From assembly GCA_934100165.1 (NCBI GenBank), contig CAKOPN010000002.1, positions 62,001 through 126,000 of the forward strand: a DNA stretch of 64,000 nucleotides. Direction: 5' to 3'. Every line of letters starts with the position of its first letter. Positions within the stretch are counted from its first letter, which is position 1. The DNA comes from an uncultured Bacilli bacterium. Its GTDB lineage: Bacteria; Bacillota_I; Bacilli_A; RF39; UBA660. The translations under genes were made by a program, and so were the position numbers. Below the pieces are notes generated by a model that was given only the letters and a program-made list of their open reading frames with translations, was not told where the DNA came from and searched no databases. Positions 15,952-24,400 of this stretch are shown here, piece after piece.

Positions 15952-17256
15952 ATGAATGGAAAACTTTTACCTGCTGATACTTATATAGTCGTTAATAAAA
16001 CAATTTTGTCAGAGCAAGATAAAAAGAAAATTACAATGTTATATCAACCAATTATTGGACATACTGCTGTTAGTCTTTATTTAACACTTATTGATGATCT
16101 TGAAAAAAGAGAAGTAATGAGTGATGAACTTACACATCACCATTTAGTTAGTACTATGCAGCTTAAACTTAATGATATTGTTATAGCAAGAGAAAAACTA
16201 GAAGCAGTTGGGCTCTTGAAAACATACGTAAAAGAAGAAAATGTTAACAACTATGTGTACGTTTTATATTCACCACTTTCGGTTAATGACTTTTTGAACC
16301 ATCCAATATTGAGTGTTGTTTTATATAATAATCTTGGTAAAAAAGAATATGAAAAACTCGTTAATTATTTTAAAATTCCTAGAATAGTACTTAAAGATTA
16401 TGAAGATATTACTGCAAGTTTTTCTTCTGTGTTTACTTCTGTTCCAGGAAACTTATTTACTGCAAATGATAACATCATTAGTAAGAATATTGGATCAATT
16501 AAGATGGATGATAAAATAGATTTTGATTTACTTATATCAAGCATTCCTAAGAATATCGTTAATGAAAAATGCTTTAATGATGATGTAAAATCTTTGATAA
16601 ATGCTTTATCGTTTACTTATAATATCGATGACTTTGTTATGCAAGGTTTGGTTAGAAATAGCCTTAACGAAAAGGGCATGATAGATAAAAACGAGCTTTC
16701 TAAAAATGTTAGAAATTATTATGAATTTGAAAATGCTGGAAAACTTCCTACACTTATTTATTCAAAACAACCAGATTATTTGAAAAGCCCTACTGGAGAT
16801 ACTTCTAATTGGGCTAAACAAGTGTATACATTTGAAAATGTTACTCCAAATGATTATTTACGTAGTAAGTATAAAAATGGTGAACCAACAATGAGAGAAC
16901 TTCAAATAATTGAAGACTTGATGAAAAAGCAAAAAATGAAACCAGGAGTTGTTAATGTTCTAATATCTTATGTATTGAAAGTTAATAATAATAAATTTAC
17001 TAGAAGTTATGTAGAAACTGTTGCGGCACAGTGGTGTAGAATGAATATTGAAACTGTAGAAGATGCTATGAAAGTTGCAGAAAAAGAACACAAAAAGATT
17101 AAAAAACTTATGGAAAAAGATAATAACGGTAAAACTTATACAAAAACAAAAAATGTAAAAGAAGAAGTACCATCTTGGTTTGAAAAAAATATTGATAAAA
17201 AGGAAATTTCTAAAGAAGAGCAAGAAGAACTTGATAATCTTTTAAAAAATGTTTAA
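15952..17256 (+). CDS. dnaB: Replication initiation and membrane attachment protein DnaB
   Basis: ATG 15952 follows a GGGGGTGTG ribosome-binding site; a longer frame from TTG 15904 would run through the terminator hairpin and is rejected. The 434-residue product matches Bacilli DnaB (not the helicase): an N-terminal winged-helix domain (L-L-P-A-D-T-Y onward) and a C-terminal DnaB_2/DnaD-like domain near residues 285-370 with the Y-x-x-x-x-A-x-x-W pattern (Y-V-E-T-V-A-A-Q-W). A Lys/Glu-rich tail follows. It loads the replicative helicase at oriC and at stalled forks. No dnaI is adjacent. Confidence 0.85.
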   Translation: MNGKLLPADTYIVVNKTILSEQDKKKITMLYQPIIGHTAVSLYLTLIDDLEKREVMSDELTHHHLVSTMQLKLNDIVIAREKLEAVGLLKTYVKEENVNNYVYVLYSPLSVNDFLNHPILSVVLYNNLGKKEYEKLVNYFKIPRIVLKDYEDITASFSSVFTSVPGNLFTANDNIISKNIGSIKMDDKIDFDLLISSIPKNIVNEKCFNDDVKSLINALSFTYNIDDFVMQGLVRNSLNEKGMIDKNELSKNVRNYYEFENAGKLPTLIYSKQPDYLKSPTGDTSNWAKQVYTFENVTPNDYLRSKYKNGEPTMRELQIIEDLMKKQKMKPGVVNVLISYVLKVNNNKFTRSYVETVAAQWCRMNIETVEDAMKVAEKEHKKIKKLMEKDNNGKTYTKTKNVKEEVPSWFEKNIDKKEISKEEQEELDNLLKNV

Positions 17257-17261
17257 TTATT

Positions 17262-17291
17262 TTGACAAATTATGCAATAAAAGGTTAAACT
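17262..17291 (+). promoter_or_regulatory. Candidate sigma-A promoter upstream of pyruvyl transferase gene
   Basis: TTGACA (17262-17267) and TAAACT (17286-17291) with an 18-bp spacer. The -10 is weak. About 155 bp of AT-rich leader without other features follows. Confidence 0.4.
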
Positions 17292-17448
17292 ATATACATA
17301 ATAGTATGGTTTATAAGTTGCTTTTATTTAATTATGAAAACAATTTTAGTTAGTTTTAATACTAAAAAGCTTTGAATATTTAATAATTATTATTACAATA
17401 AACCAATAATTTTGTTTATTAAAATTTTTTGAGAGGGTGAAAAACTAA

Positions 17449-18477
17449 ATGAATATGATGCATATTTTGCCTATGGAATTAAATTTCAAGATTATAAATA
17501 GTTTGCGAAGAACTAAAAAAAATTTGCTATCTTTGGACCAAAATAAAAAAAATTGTAAATACGTTTATTTTTTAGATACTCCAGAATATGGAAATCTTGG
17601 CGATCAAGCAATTGCATATGCAATGATGAAATTTATGAATGATTTCTTTCCAGAATATGTGCAAGTAGAAGTGCAAGAAAATCAAATTTATTACAATATA
17701 AAGAAACTAAAAAAGCTTATAAAACCAGATGACATTATTTGTTTGACTGGTGGCGGTAATATGGGAGTTTTATATCAGAGATATGAAGCTATAAGACGAA
17801 TGATTATTAAAAACTTCCCCAATAATAAAATAATTATTTTTCCACAAACAATTGATTATGGAAAAACACGTTATGGAAGTAGAGAATTCAAAAATGCTAA
17901 AAAAATTTATAATAATCATAAAAATTTGACACTTATGGCAAGGGAAGAAAAATCATATAAAATTATGAAAGATAATTTTGACAAGTGTAATGTATTTTTA
18001 TGCCCAGATATAGTTCTGTATTTAAATTATTTTGATTTATGTAAGAAAAAGAATAATTCAGTTGGCATTTGTTTAAGAGATGATAAAGAAAGAGTAGTGT
18101 CTGGTGTTGATTTAGAAAAGATTAACAAACTAAATTGTAAAGTAAACAAAACCTCAACTACAGCAAGTGATGTAGGTGAAATAAATGTAAAAAACAGAAA
18201 AAAAGTCATAGAGAATAAACTATTGGAAATAGCGAAAAACAAATTTTTTATTACTGATAGATTACATGGAATGATTTTTGCTTTTATTACTAATACTAAT
18301 TGTATTGCATTGCCTAACTCTAATGGAAAAGTTGAAGGTGTTTATAAATGGATTAAAAATAAAGGTAATGTTAAATTTGAAAAAACTTTTGATGGTGTAT
18401 TTATTAGTGAAAAGAAAACAAATGAACCGTTAGAAAAAGAATTTACTCTTTTAGCCACAAATATTAGAAATAGTTAA
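17449..18477 (+). CDS. Polysaccharide pyruvyl transferase family protein
   Basis: The 342-residue protein shows the family landmarks: a glycine-rich start (Y-G-N-L-G-D-Q-A-I) near residue 48, C-L-T-G-G-G-N-M-G near residue 100, and the C-terminal D-R-L-H-G-M signature near residue 270. Members such as CsaB and EpsO add ketal pyruvate from phosphoenolpyruvate to cell-wall or exopolysaccharide sugars. GAGAGGGTG precedes the ATG. A GT14-like glycosyltransferase gene follows after 80 bp, which suggests a small surface-glycan cluster. The exact acceptor is unknown. Confidence 0.85.
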   Translation: MNMMHILPMELNFKIINSLRRTKKNLLSLDQNKKNCKYVYFLDTPEYGNLGDQAIAYAMMKFMNDFFPEYVQVEVQENQIYYNIKKLKKLIKPDDIICLTGGGNMGVLYQRYEAIRRMIIKNFPNNKIIIFPQTIDYGKTRYGSREFKNAKKIYNNHKNLTLMAREEKSYKIMKDNFDKCNVFLCPDIVLYLNYFDLCKKKNNSVGICLRDDKERVVSGVDLEKINKLNCKVNKTSTTASDVGEINVKNRKKVIENKLLEIAKNKFFITDRLHGMIFAFITNTNCIALPNSNGKVEGVYKWIKNKGNVKFEKTFDGVFISEKKTNEPLEKEFTLLATNIRNS

Positions 18478-18557
18478 TGTTTGTAATTAAAAAAATCAAA
18501 ATAACAATATTTTTGTGTATTTTGATACTTTAATGCAACTAGAAGAAAGGATGAGAA

Positions 18558-19484
18558 ATGAAGATAGCATTTATATTATTGTGCCATAAAAATAGTGATC
18601 AAATAAATAAACTCTTAAAACAATTAAAAAAATTTGATTGTGAAATATTTTTACATTGTGATACAAAAAATAAAGATATTAGAAAGAATATTATGAAATC
18701 TAATAATGTACATATATTGTCGGAGCAAGATTCTTATGATATAAAATGGGGCGGAACAGAGATGATTTTTGCAACTTTATCACTGTTAAAAAATGTAAAA
18801 AAGTATTCTGAGAATAATAATATAAAGTTTGATTATATTTGGTTATTAAGTGGTCAAGATTATATAATTCAAAAACCTCAATTTATAATTAAAAAATTAC
18901 AAAGTAATCCTCAAGTAAATTATTTGAATATTACTCCTAGCAATACAAAAAAATATTATGAATATTTGAAAAGATGTGAAATTAAATATTCTAATCCTGG
19001 ATGGATTACGAAAAATACATTCATTATTAAGGCAATTAAATATTTGTATCTGGTTGTTACTGGTGGAAGATTTCATACATTTAAAATATTCAAAAGGAAA
19101 AAAACATTTGATGGTGAATTTTATTTTGGCAGTCAGTGGTGGACAATAACTGATGATTGTGCTAATTATATTTTGAAATTTTGTGAAGAACATGAAGAGT
19201 ACATTGAATTTTTTGAAAATACGATTGTTCCTGATGAATGTTTCTTTCAGACAATTATTATGAATTCCTGCTTTAAAGATTCAGTAAAAAATAATTTAAC
19301 TTTCGTTAATTGGGGAAATAACAATAGAAGTCCAGATTTGATTACAAGTAGCAAATTGCCAGAAATAATTAAGAAAAATAACGAGTATTTTTTTGCTAGA
19401 AAGTTTGATACTTCAGTTGAAAGTAATATATTAGATAATGTTGATGAACTTTTAGAAAAAAATACATATAAAAAGAAAAAATAA
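18558..19484 (+). CDS. GT14-like (Core-2/I-branching type) glycosyltransferase
   Basis: The 308-residue protein begins with a Rossmann-like I-A-F-I-L-L-C-H-K, followed by the D-T-K loop, W-G-G-T-E-M near residue 71 and L-S-G-Q-D-Y near residue 98, and further on G-S-Q-W-W and P-D-E-C-F. This order is characteristic of family 14 beta-1,6-N-acetylglucosaminyltransferase-like enzymes of bacterial polysaccharide loci. The sugar is unknown. AGAAAGGATG supplies the ribosome-binding site. It lies downstream of the pyruvyl transferase gene with no clear terminator between. Confidence 0.8.
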   Translation: MKIAFILLCHKNSDQINKLLKQLKKFDCEIFLHCDTKNKDIRKNIMKSNNVHILSEQDSYDIKWGGTEMIFATLSLLKNVKKYSENNNIKFDYIWLLSGQDYIIQKPQFIIKKLQSNPQVNYLNITPSNTKKYYEYLKRCEIKYSNPGWITKNTFIIKAIKYLYLVVTGGRFHTFKIFKRKKTFDGEFYFGSQWWTITDDCANYILKFCEEHEEYIEFFENTIVPDECFFQTIIMNSCFKDSVKNNLTFVNWGNNNRSPDLITSSKLPEIIKKNNEYFFARKFDTSVESNILDNVDELLEKNTYKKKK

Positions 19485-19495
19485 AATATTAAGTT

Positions 19496-19535
19496 ATATG
19501 AAGAAAAAAATTGTAAATGCTTTATATGTTTTTTT
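19496..19535 (+). terminator. Probable rho-independent terminator
   Basis: The 8-bp stem ATATGAAG/CTTTATAT (one G-U) has a 16-base loop and a T7 run. Confidence 0.55.
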
Positions 19536-19598
19536 GTTAAATATTTATTTTTTATATAAATAACAATAAATATATGGTTTACTTTTAATAATAATAAA

Positions 19599-19607
19599 TG
19601 TTATAAT
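19599..19607 (+). promoter_or_regulatory. Extended -10 promoter of the serS T-box operon
   Basis: TGtTATAAT immediately upstream of the T-box leader. Confidence 0.65.
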
Positions 19608-19613
19608 TTGTTT

Positions 19614-19822
19614 GTAAATCGTTGAATGAGATTAGTATACTTATGATTATATTAAGAGAGATAACGTTTGGTGTGAGTTATTTATATAGTAAGTAGAATC
19701 AACTCAGGAGTGAAATAGGGAATTTAAGTATCTGTTTCCGGGTTAAACCGTTATTTAGAATTAAGACCAAAGTAGGATGGCACCGTGATTATTCACTCCT
19801 ATTATTTGGTCTTTTATTTTTA
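19614..19822 (+). ncRNA. T-box leader, serine-specific
   Basis: Stem I carries the AGAG bulge and the distal-loop GGTGTGA. The proposed specifier is TCA (19699-19701, Ser) in GAATCAA, at about the same distance from the distal loop as in the other two T-boxes of this window. The T-box core AGGATGGCACCGTG lies at 19774-19787. The competing terminator pairs 19763-19777 with 19798-19814 and ends in a T-rich run. Uncharged tRNA-Ser should stabilise the antiterminator and switch on the HD gene and serS. Confidence 0.9.
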
Positions 19823-19834
19823 GGAGGTAATAAA

Positions 19835-20335
19835 ATGCTTAAAGAATATTTTGATTTAGAAAAATATGAAGAACTTAAAAGTTCTAAAGATTTGATTTAT
19901 AAGGCTTTAGAAATTGTCTCGACTTTGTTTGAATATGATACAGATAAAGGTGGCATGCCATATATGCTTCATATTATATATGTGTACAGACATGTAAACA
20001 CAAAAGAAGAAAAAGTGGTAGCACTTTTACATGATGTTTTAGAAGACAAAAAAGTTTTAAAAGAAGATTTACTTGATATAGGTTTTCCTAAAGATATAGT
20101 AGATGATGTAGAAGTATTAACAAGAGTAAAACCAATTTCTTATGATGAATATATTGCAAATATATTAAAAAATGGTTCTATTAGAGCACTTAATGTAAAA
20201 CTTGTAGACCTTGAAAACAATATGGATTTATCTAGAATTAAGAATCCTACTGTAAAAGATTTTGATAGAGTACAAAAAAGATATATTCCAACACATGAGA
20301 AAATAATGAATAGAATTAAAGAGATGGAGATGTAA
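19835..20335 (+). CDS. Small HD-domain protein, (p)ppGpp hydrolase (SpoT/MESH1-like) type
   Basis: The 166-residue protein has His in M-L-H-I-I-Y-V, then H-D-V-L-E-D near residue 68 and a K-L-V-D-L-E-N-N segment near residue 129. These correspond to the metal-binding HD motifs of RelA/SpoT hydrolase domains and stand-alone alarmone hydrolases. No synthetase or TGS domain is present. The gene is preceded by TAGGAGGT and separated from serS by 2 bp, so both are controlled by the Ser T-box. If it cleaves (p)ppGpp, serine starvation would raise both SerRS and alarmone turnover. The substrate is inferred from motifs; another nucleotide is possible. Confidence 0.75.
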   Translation: MLKEYFDLEKYEELKSSKDLIYKALEIVSTLFEYDTDKGGMPYMLHIIYVYRHVNTKEEKVVALLHDVLEDKKVLKEDLLDIGFPKDIVDDVEVLTRVKPISYDEYIANILKNGSIRALNVKLVDLENNMDLSRIKNPTVKDFDRVQKRYIPTHEKIMNRIKEMEM

Positions 20336-20337
20336 AA

Positions 20338-21615
20338 ATGATTGATATAAAACTTATAAGGGAAAATAGAGATTTAGTTAAAGAAAACATTAAAAAGAAA
20401 TTTCAAGATGAAAAATTAAAACTTGTTGATGAAGTTTATGAAATGGATAAAAAAGTAAGAGAAGCTCAAAGCAAGGCTGATAACTTAAAAGCAGAAAAAA
20501 ATAAGTTAAGTAGTGAAATTGGTGCTTTAATGAAGGAAAAGAAAACTGATGAAGCTGCAAAAATAAAAGAAAAGATTGCTGAAATGAGTAATGAAATAAA
20601 AGAACTTGAAGCATCATGGGAAGAGTTATCAAAAGAGATAAGAACACGTATGTTAGTTATTCCAAATATAATGGATCCTTCTGTTCCAATTGGACATGAT
20701 GATAGCGAAAATGTAGAAGTTCAAAGATTTGGTGAACCTGTTGTACCTAGTTATGAAATTCCATATCATGCTGACATTATAAACAAACTTTGTGGAATGG
20801 ATAAGGAATCCGCTGGTAGAACAAGTGGAGAAGGCTTTTATTATTTACTTGGTGATATAGCAAGACTTCATGAGGCAATGATTGCGTATGCAAGAGATTA
20901 CATGGTAGAGAAGGGCTTTACTTATGCAATACCACCATTTATGATTCATAGTGATGTAGTAACAGGAGTTATGTCTTTCCCAGAGATGGAAGCAATGATG
21001 TATAAAATTGAAGGAGAAGATTTGTATTTAATTGGTACTAGTGAACATTCTATGATTGGTAGATTTAAAGATCAAATCATTAAAAAAGAAACTTTACCAG
21101 TTACTATGACGTCTTATTCACCATGTTTTAGAAAAGAAGGTGGATCACATGGACTTGAGGAACGTGGATTATATCGTGTTCATCAGTTTGAAAAGGAAGA
21201 AATGATAGTTATCTGTGAGCCTGAAGATTCTATGGAGTGGTATGAAAAAATGTGGAGATATACTGTTGAAGTGTTTAGAAACTTTGATGTTCCGGTAAGA
21301 CAACTTGAATGCTGTAGTGGTGATTTAGCAGACTTAAAAGTTAAATCATGTGATATAGAAGCTTGGTCTCCAAGACAAAAGAAATACTTCGAAGTAGGTA
21401 GTTGTTCTAATTTAGGTGATGCGCAAGCAAGAAGATTAGGAATACGTACTAAGGGAGATAAAGGAACATATTATTTACATACACTTAACAATACAGTAGT
21501 AGCATCTCCAAGAGGACTTATTGCACTTATTGAAAATAACTACAATGAAGATGGAAGTATAAATGTTCCGAAAGTTTTATGGCCATATATGGGTGGAAAG
21601 AAAGTTATTAAATAA
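20338..21615 (+). CDS. serS: Seryl-tRNA synthetase
   Basis: The 425-residue class II synthetase has an N-terminal antiparallel coiled-coil tRNA-binding arm (about 30-105). Motif 2 lies around residue 260 (C-F-R-K-E-G-G with the R-V-H-Q-F-E strand) and motif 3 around 370-390 (N-x-x-V-A-S-P-R-G-L). The segment G-S-C-S-N-L-G-D-A-Q is typical of bacterial SerRS. It charges tRNA-Ser with serine. It is second in the T-box operon. Confidence 0.97.
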   Translation: MIDIKLIRENRDLVKENIKKKFQDEKLKLVDEVYEMDKKVREAQSKADNLKAEKNKLSSEIGALMKEKKTDEAAKIKEKIAEMSNEIKELEASWEELSKEIRTRMLVIPNIMDPSVPIGHDDSENVEVQRFGEPVVPSYEIPYHADIINKLCGMDKESAGRTSGEGFYYLLGDIARLHEAMIAYARDYMVEKGFTYAIPPFMIHSDVVTGVMSFPEMEAMMYKIEGEDLYLIGTSEHSMIGRFKDQIIKKETLPVTMTSYSPCFRKEGGSHGLEERGLYRVHQFEKEEMIVICEPEDSMEWYEKMWRYTVEVFRNFDVPVRQLECCSGDLADLKVKSCDIEAWSPRQKKYFEVGSCSNLGDAQARRLGIRTKGDKGTYYLHTLNNTVVASPRGLIALIENNYNEDGSINVPKVLWPYMGGKKVIK

Positions 21616-21632
21616 ATATATAAAATGCTGTA

Positions 21633-21659
21633 ACCCCGTTTATAATTAGTAAACGGGGT
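21633..21659 (+). terminator. GC-rich hairpin after serS, without T-run
   Basis: A perfect 10-bp stem ACCCCGTTTA/TAAACGGGGT with a 7-base loop is strikingly GC-rich for this genome. It is followed by ATATTATGAG rather than a T-run, so it may be an imperfect terminator, an mRNA-stabilising hairpin or an operator. Confidence 0.45.
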
Positions 21660-21705
21660 ATATTATGAGTTAGTAGTTATATAAAAATTAGAACGAGGGT
21701 GAATT

Positions 21706-22878
21706 ATGAAAAAAGATAAAACGATAATTGTTTTATTCCTAATTATTGTTTTTGGAGTATTTGCTTTTTATCCAGTAAAGTATGTTTTACTTAAAACAAA
21801 CAAATTAAATTTAATTTCTTCAGACAACTGGAAAACTTATGAAAAAAGTGGTAATCGAATAAAAGATTTAGTTATGAACCTTGAGACTGCAATTGATAAC
21901 AGAACTGTTAATTATTTTCCTTTTTATAATGACGTTACAAGTGCTTTTTATAATTTTAATATTAAAATGGATTCTTTATTTTCAGATAAAGTTTATGTGA
22001 AAGCTAATTATGATGGTGAGAATCTTTTCTATGATAAAGAAAATAATTTTTACTTTCTTTTGAATAATCTTTCTAGTGAAGAGTTAAATTCTAGAATTAA
22101 AACACAAATTTCTTTCTATAATGATATTAGTGATAAGTATCCTAATGTTAATTTATATGTGTATCTTCCACTTAGATATGAAGTTACTAACTTTTCTAAT
22201 CTTCATAATTTAAATAATTATGTTAATAAATTTAAAAATGGATTAAATAAAAATATTTACGTATCTATGTTGGAATCTATAAATGTTGATGAATACTTGA
22301 CTTATTTTTATAAAACAGATCATCATTATAATTCAGCTGGTGCTTTAAAGGCTTATAATGATATTGTAAAAATGATGAATATAAATAATACTAAGGAGCT
22401 TTCAATAGTTAATGTGCAAAGTCCTTATTATGGTTCACTTGCTAGGACAGCACTTAATAAAAGTGTGTCAGATAACTTAATGGATTTTGATTATCAAAAC
22501 GATGTAAAAAGTAATAATCTAGATAGTAAGTTTAAACCTAGAACTATAGTTAAAAAGGCTAATCCTTTCTATGATTATTATATTTCTTATTATAATGGTC
22601 AATATGATGAAGTTATTTATTCAAGTGATGTGCAAAACAATCGCAATCTTTTAATTATTTCTGATTCATTATCTTGGCAAGTTGACTATATTTTAGCTGA
22701 AAACTTTGAAAATACGTATGTTATAAATTTAAGATATGGTAAGTGGAAAACTGATAAACTTTATTTAAAAGAATATTTAGCTGAGCACAATATTACGGAT
22801 ATATTATTTTTACAAGAAGCTGAACAGCAAATGTTTGATTTATATAATCACAATATATCAGATACGGTGGTGAGATAA
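21706..22878 (+). CDS. DHHW-type SGNH-like protein, partner of MBOAT acyltransferase
   Basis: The 390-residue protein has one N-terminal membrane helix (about 7-27) and an extracytoplasmic domain. D-H-H-Y-N-S-A-G-A near residue 205 matches the DHHW/AlgX-like catalytic Asp-His signature, and I-S-D-S-L-S near residue 320 resembles the serine block I of SGNH enzymes. Such proteins transfer acetyl groups to surface polysaccharides together with an MBOAT membrane protein. Its stop overlaps the next start (TAATG), and the next gene is an MBOAT, so the pair is translationally coupled. GAGGGTG is the ribosome-binding site. Confidence 0.78.
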   Translation: MKKDKTIIVLFLIIVFGVFAFYPVKYVLLKTNKLNLISSDNWKTYEKSGNRIKDLVMNLETAIDNRTVNYFPFYNDVTSAFYNFNIKMDSLFSDKVYVKANYDGENLFYDKENNFYFLLNNLSSEELNSRIKTQISFYNDISDKYPNVNLYVYLPLRYEVTNFSNLHNLNNYVNKFKNGLNKNIYVSMLESINVDEYLTYFYKTDHHYNSAGALKAYNDIVKMMNINNTKELSIVNVQSPYYGSLARTALNKSVSDNLMDFDYQNDVKSNNLDSKFKPRTIVKKANPFYDYYISYYNGQYDEVIYSSDVQNNRNLLIISDSLSWQVDYILAENFENTYVINLRYGKWKTDKLYLKEYLAEHNITDILFLQEAEQQMFDLYNHNISDTVVR

Positions 22879-24248
22879 TGGTATTTTCTTCAACAACATT
22901 TTTATTCTTATTTTTCCCTTTATTTTTAATTTGCTATTTCTTGGCTAAAAAGACTAAGACAAGAAATATAATTTTACTGATATTTTCTCTTTTGTTTTAT
23001 GCATGGGGAGAGCCATTTTATATATTCTTAATATTATTTTCTATAATTGTTAATTATTATTTAACTATTTTAATGGATAAGAAGAATTCTAAACTTTTGT
23101 TATGGATTATAATTGCTTTTGATTTAGGAATGCTTTTTGTATTCAAGTATTCAAACTTTTTAATAGATATACTTAATAGTTTAACAAATTTAAATATTAG
23201 AAGTGTTAATATAGTTCTGCCAATAGGTATTAGCTTTTACACTTTTCAAATGTTATCTTATGTTATTGATGTATATAGAAAAGATGTTAAAGTTCAAAAG
23301 AAGTTATCTTATTTAGCTTGCTATATAGTAGCGTTTCCTCAACTTATTGCAGGTCCTATAGTGCGTTATATTACAGTTGAAAGAGAATTAAATAATAGAA
23401 AATCAACTTGGGAAGGCTTTGCTAAGGGAATAAGACGTTTTATAGTAGGTCTTTCAAAAAAAGTGTTAATAGCCAATAATGTTGCTTTCATTGCTGATCA
23501 AATATTTAATCAATCCGCAACAACGTATGGCTTTATTGGTACAGTTGTTGGAATGGTGGCATACAGTTTACAAATTTATTTTGATTTTTCTGGTTATAGT
23601 GATATGGCTATAGGAATGGGACATATGTTAGGCTTTACATATGATGAAAACTTTAACAAGCCTTATTTAGCTACTTCTGTAACTGATTTTTGGAGAAGAT
23701 GGCATATTTCATTATCAACTTTCTTTAGAGATTATGTTTATATTCCTCTAGGAGGTAATAGAGTATCTAAGATTAAACATATTAGAAACATTTTGATTGT
23801 TTGGTCTTTGACTGGACTTTGGCATGGAGCCTCTTACAATTTTGTATTGTGGGGACTATATTATGCAGCTTTTTTATTGATAGAAAAATATTTACTAAAA
23901 AATATTTTGGATAAAATTCCTAGCTTGTTAAAACATATTATAACTTTGATAATTGTTAATATTGGCTGGGTAATCTTTAGATTTACTGATATAAATGAAA
24001 TGTTTACTGTTTTCGGTGCTTTAATTGGTAAATTTGGTTTAGGTAACTTAGGTAGTTTATACTTTACTGGTATTTTGTCGGTTAGATTTGTTCTAGCGTT
24101 TGTTTTAGGTACTTTGGTTTCTATAATTCCGATTAAAGTAGAAAAATCAAGCAAAACTTTAGATCTTATTTTGATAATCTTATTTATTTTATCAATAATC
24201 TTTATATTAGTAGGTAGTTATAATCCATTTATATATTATAGATTTTAA
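22878..24248 (+). CDS. MBOAT family O-acyltransferase (AlgI-like)
   Basis: The 456-residue polytopic protein has about ten membrane helices. It carries the MBOAT signature F-W-R-R-W-H near residue 270, followed by Y-I-P-L-G-G-N, and the catalytic His in L-W-H-G-A near residue 315. It takes acyl (usually acetyl) groups from the cytoplasm to the outer face for transfer to glycans. It is coupled to the DHHW gene. The acceptor could be exopolysaccharide or teichoic acid; the absence of dlt genes argues against D-alanylation. Confidence 0.9.
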   Translation: MVFSSTTFLFLFFPLFLICYFLAKKTKTRNIILLIFSLLFYAWGEPFYIFLILFSIIVNYYLTILMDKKNSKLLLWIIIAFDLGMLFVFKYSNFLIDILNSLTNLNIRSVNIVLPIGISFYTFQMLSYVIDVYRKDVKVQKKLSYLACYIVAFPQLIAGPIVRYITVERELNNRKSTWEGFAKGIRRFIVGLSKKVLIANNVAFIADQIFNQSATTYGFIGTVVGMVAYSLQIYFDFSGYSDMAIGMGHMLGFTYDENFNKPYLATSVTDFWRRWHISLSTFFRDYVYIPLGGNRVSKIKHIRNILIVWSLTGLWHGASYNFVLWGLYYAAFLLIEKYLLKNILDKIPSLLKHIITLIIVNIGWVIFRFTDINEMFTVFGALIGKFGLGNLGSLYFTGILSVRFVLAFVLGTLVSIIPIKVEKSSKTLDLILIILFILSIIFILVGSYNPFIYYRF

Positions 24249-24259
24249 GCTTTTTATAG

Positions 24260-24305
24260 AAGATGAAATAAAATGTATTTAGTATATTTTGTTTCATCTT
24301 TTTAT
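24260..24305 (+). terminator. Rho-independent terminator after MBOAT gene
   Basis: The 13-14-bp stem AGATGAAATAAAAT/ATTTTGTTTCATCT is followed by a T5 run. Confidence 0.85.
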
Positions 24306-24367
24306 TATTGTTGAATGTAACATAGTGAGTAAAATTTTAAAGATAATCTTTTTTTTTACAAAAAATT

Positions 24368-24376
24368 TGATATAAT
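24368..24376 (+). promoter_or_regulatory. Extended -10 promoter
   Basis: TGaTATAAT, 24 bp ahead of the 24401 gene; no clear -35. Confidence 0.5.
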
Positions 24377-24400
24377 TATTATTATAATGGAGGTCTTAAT

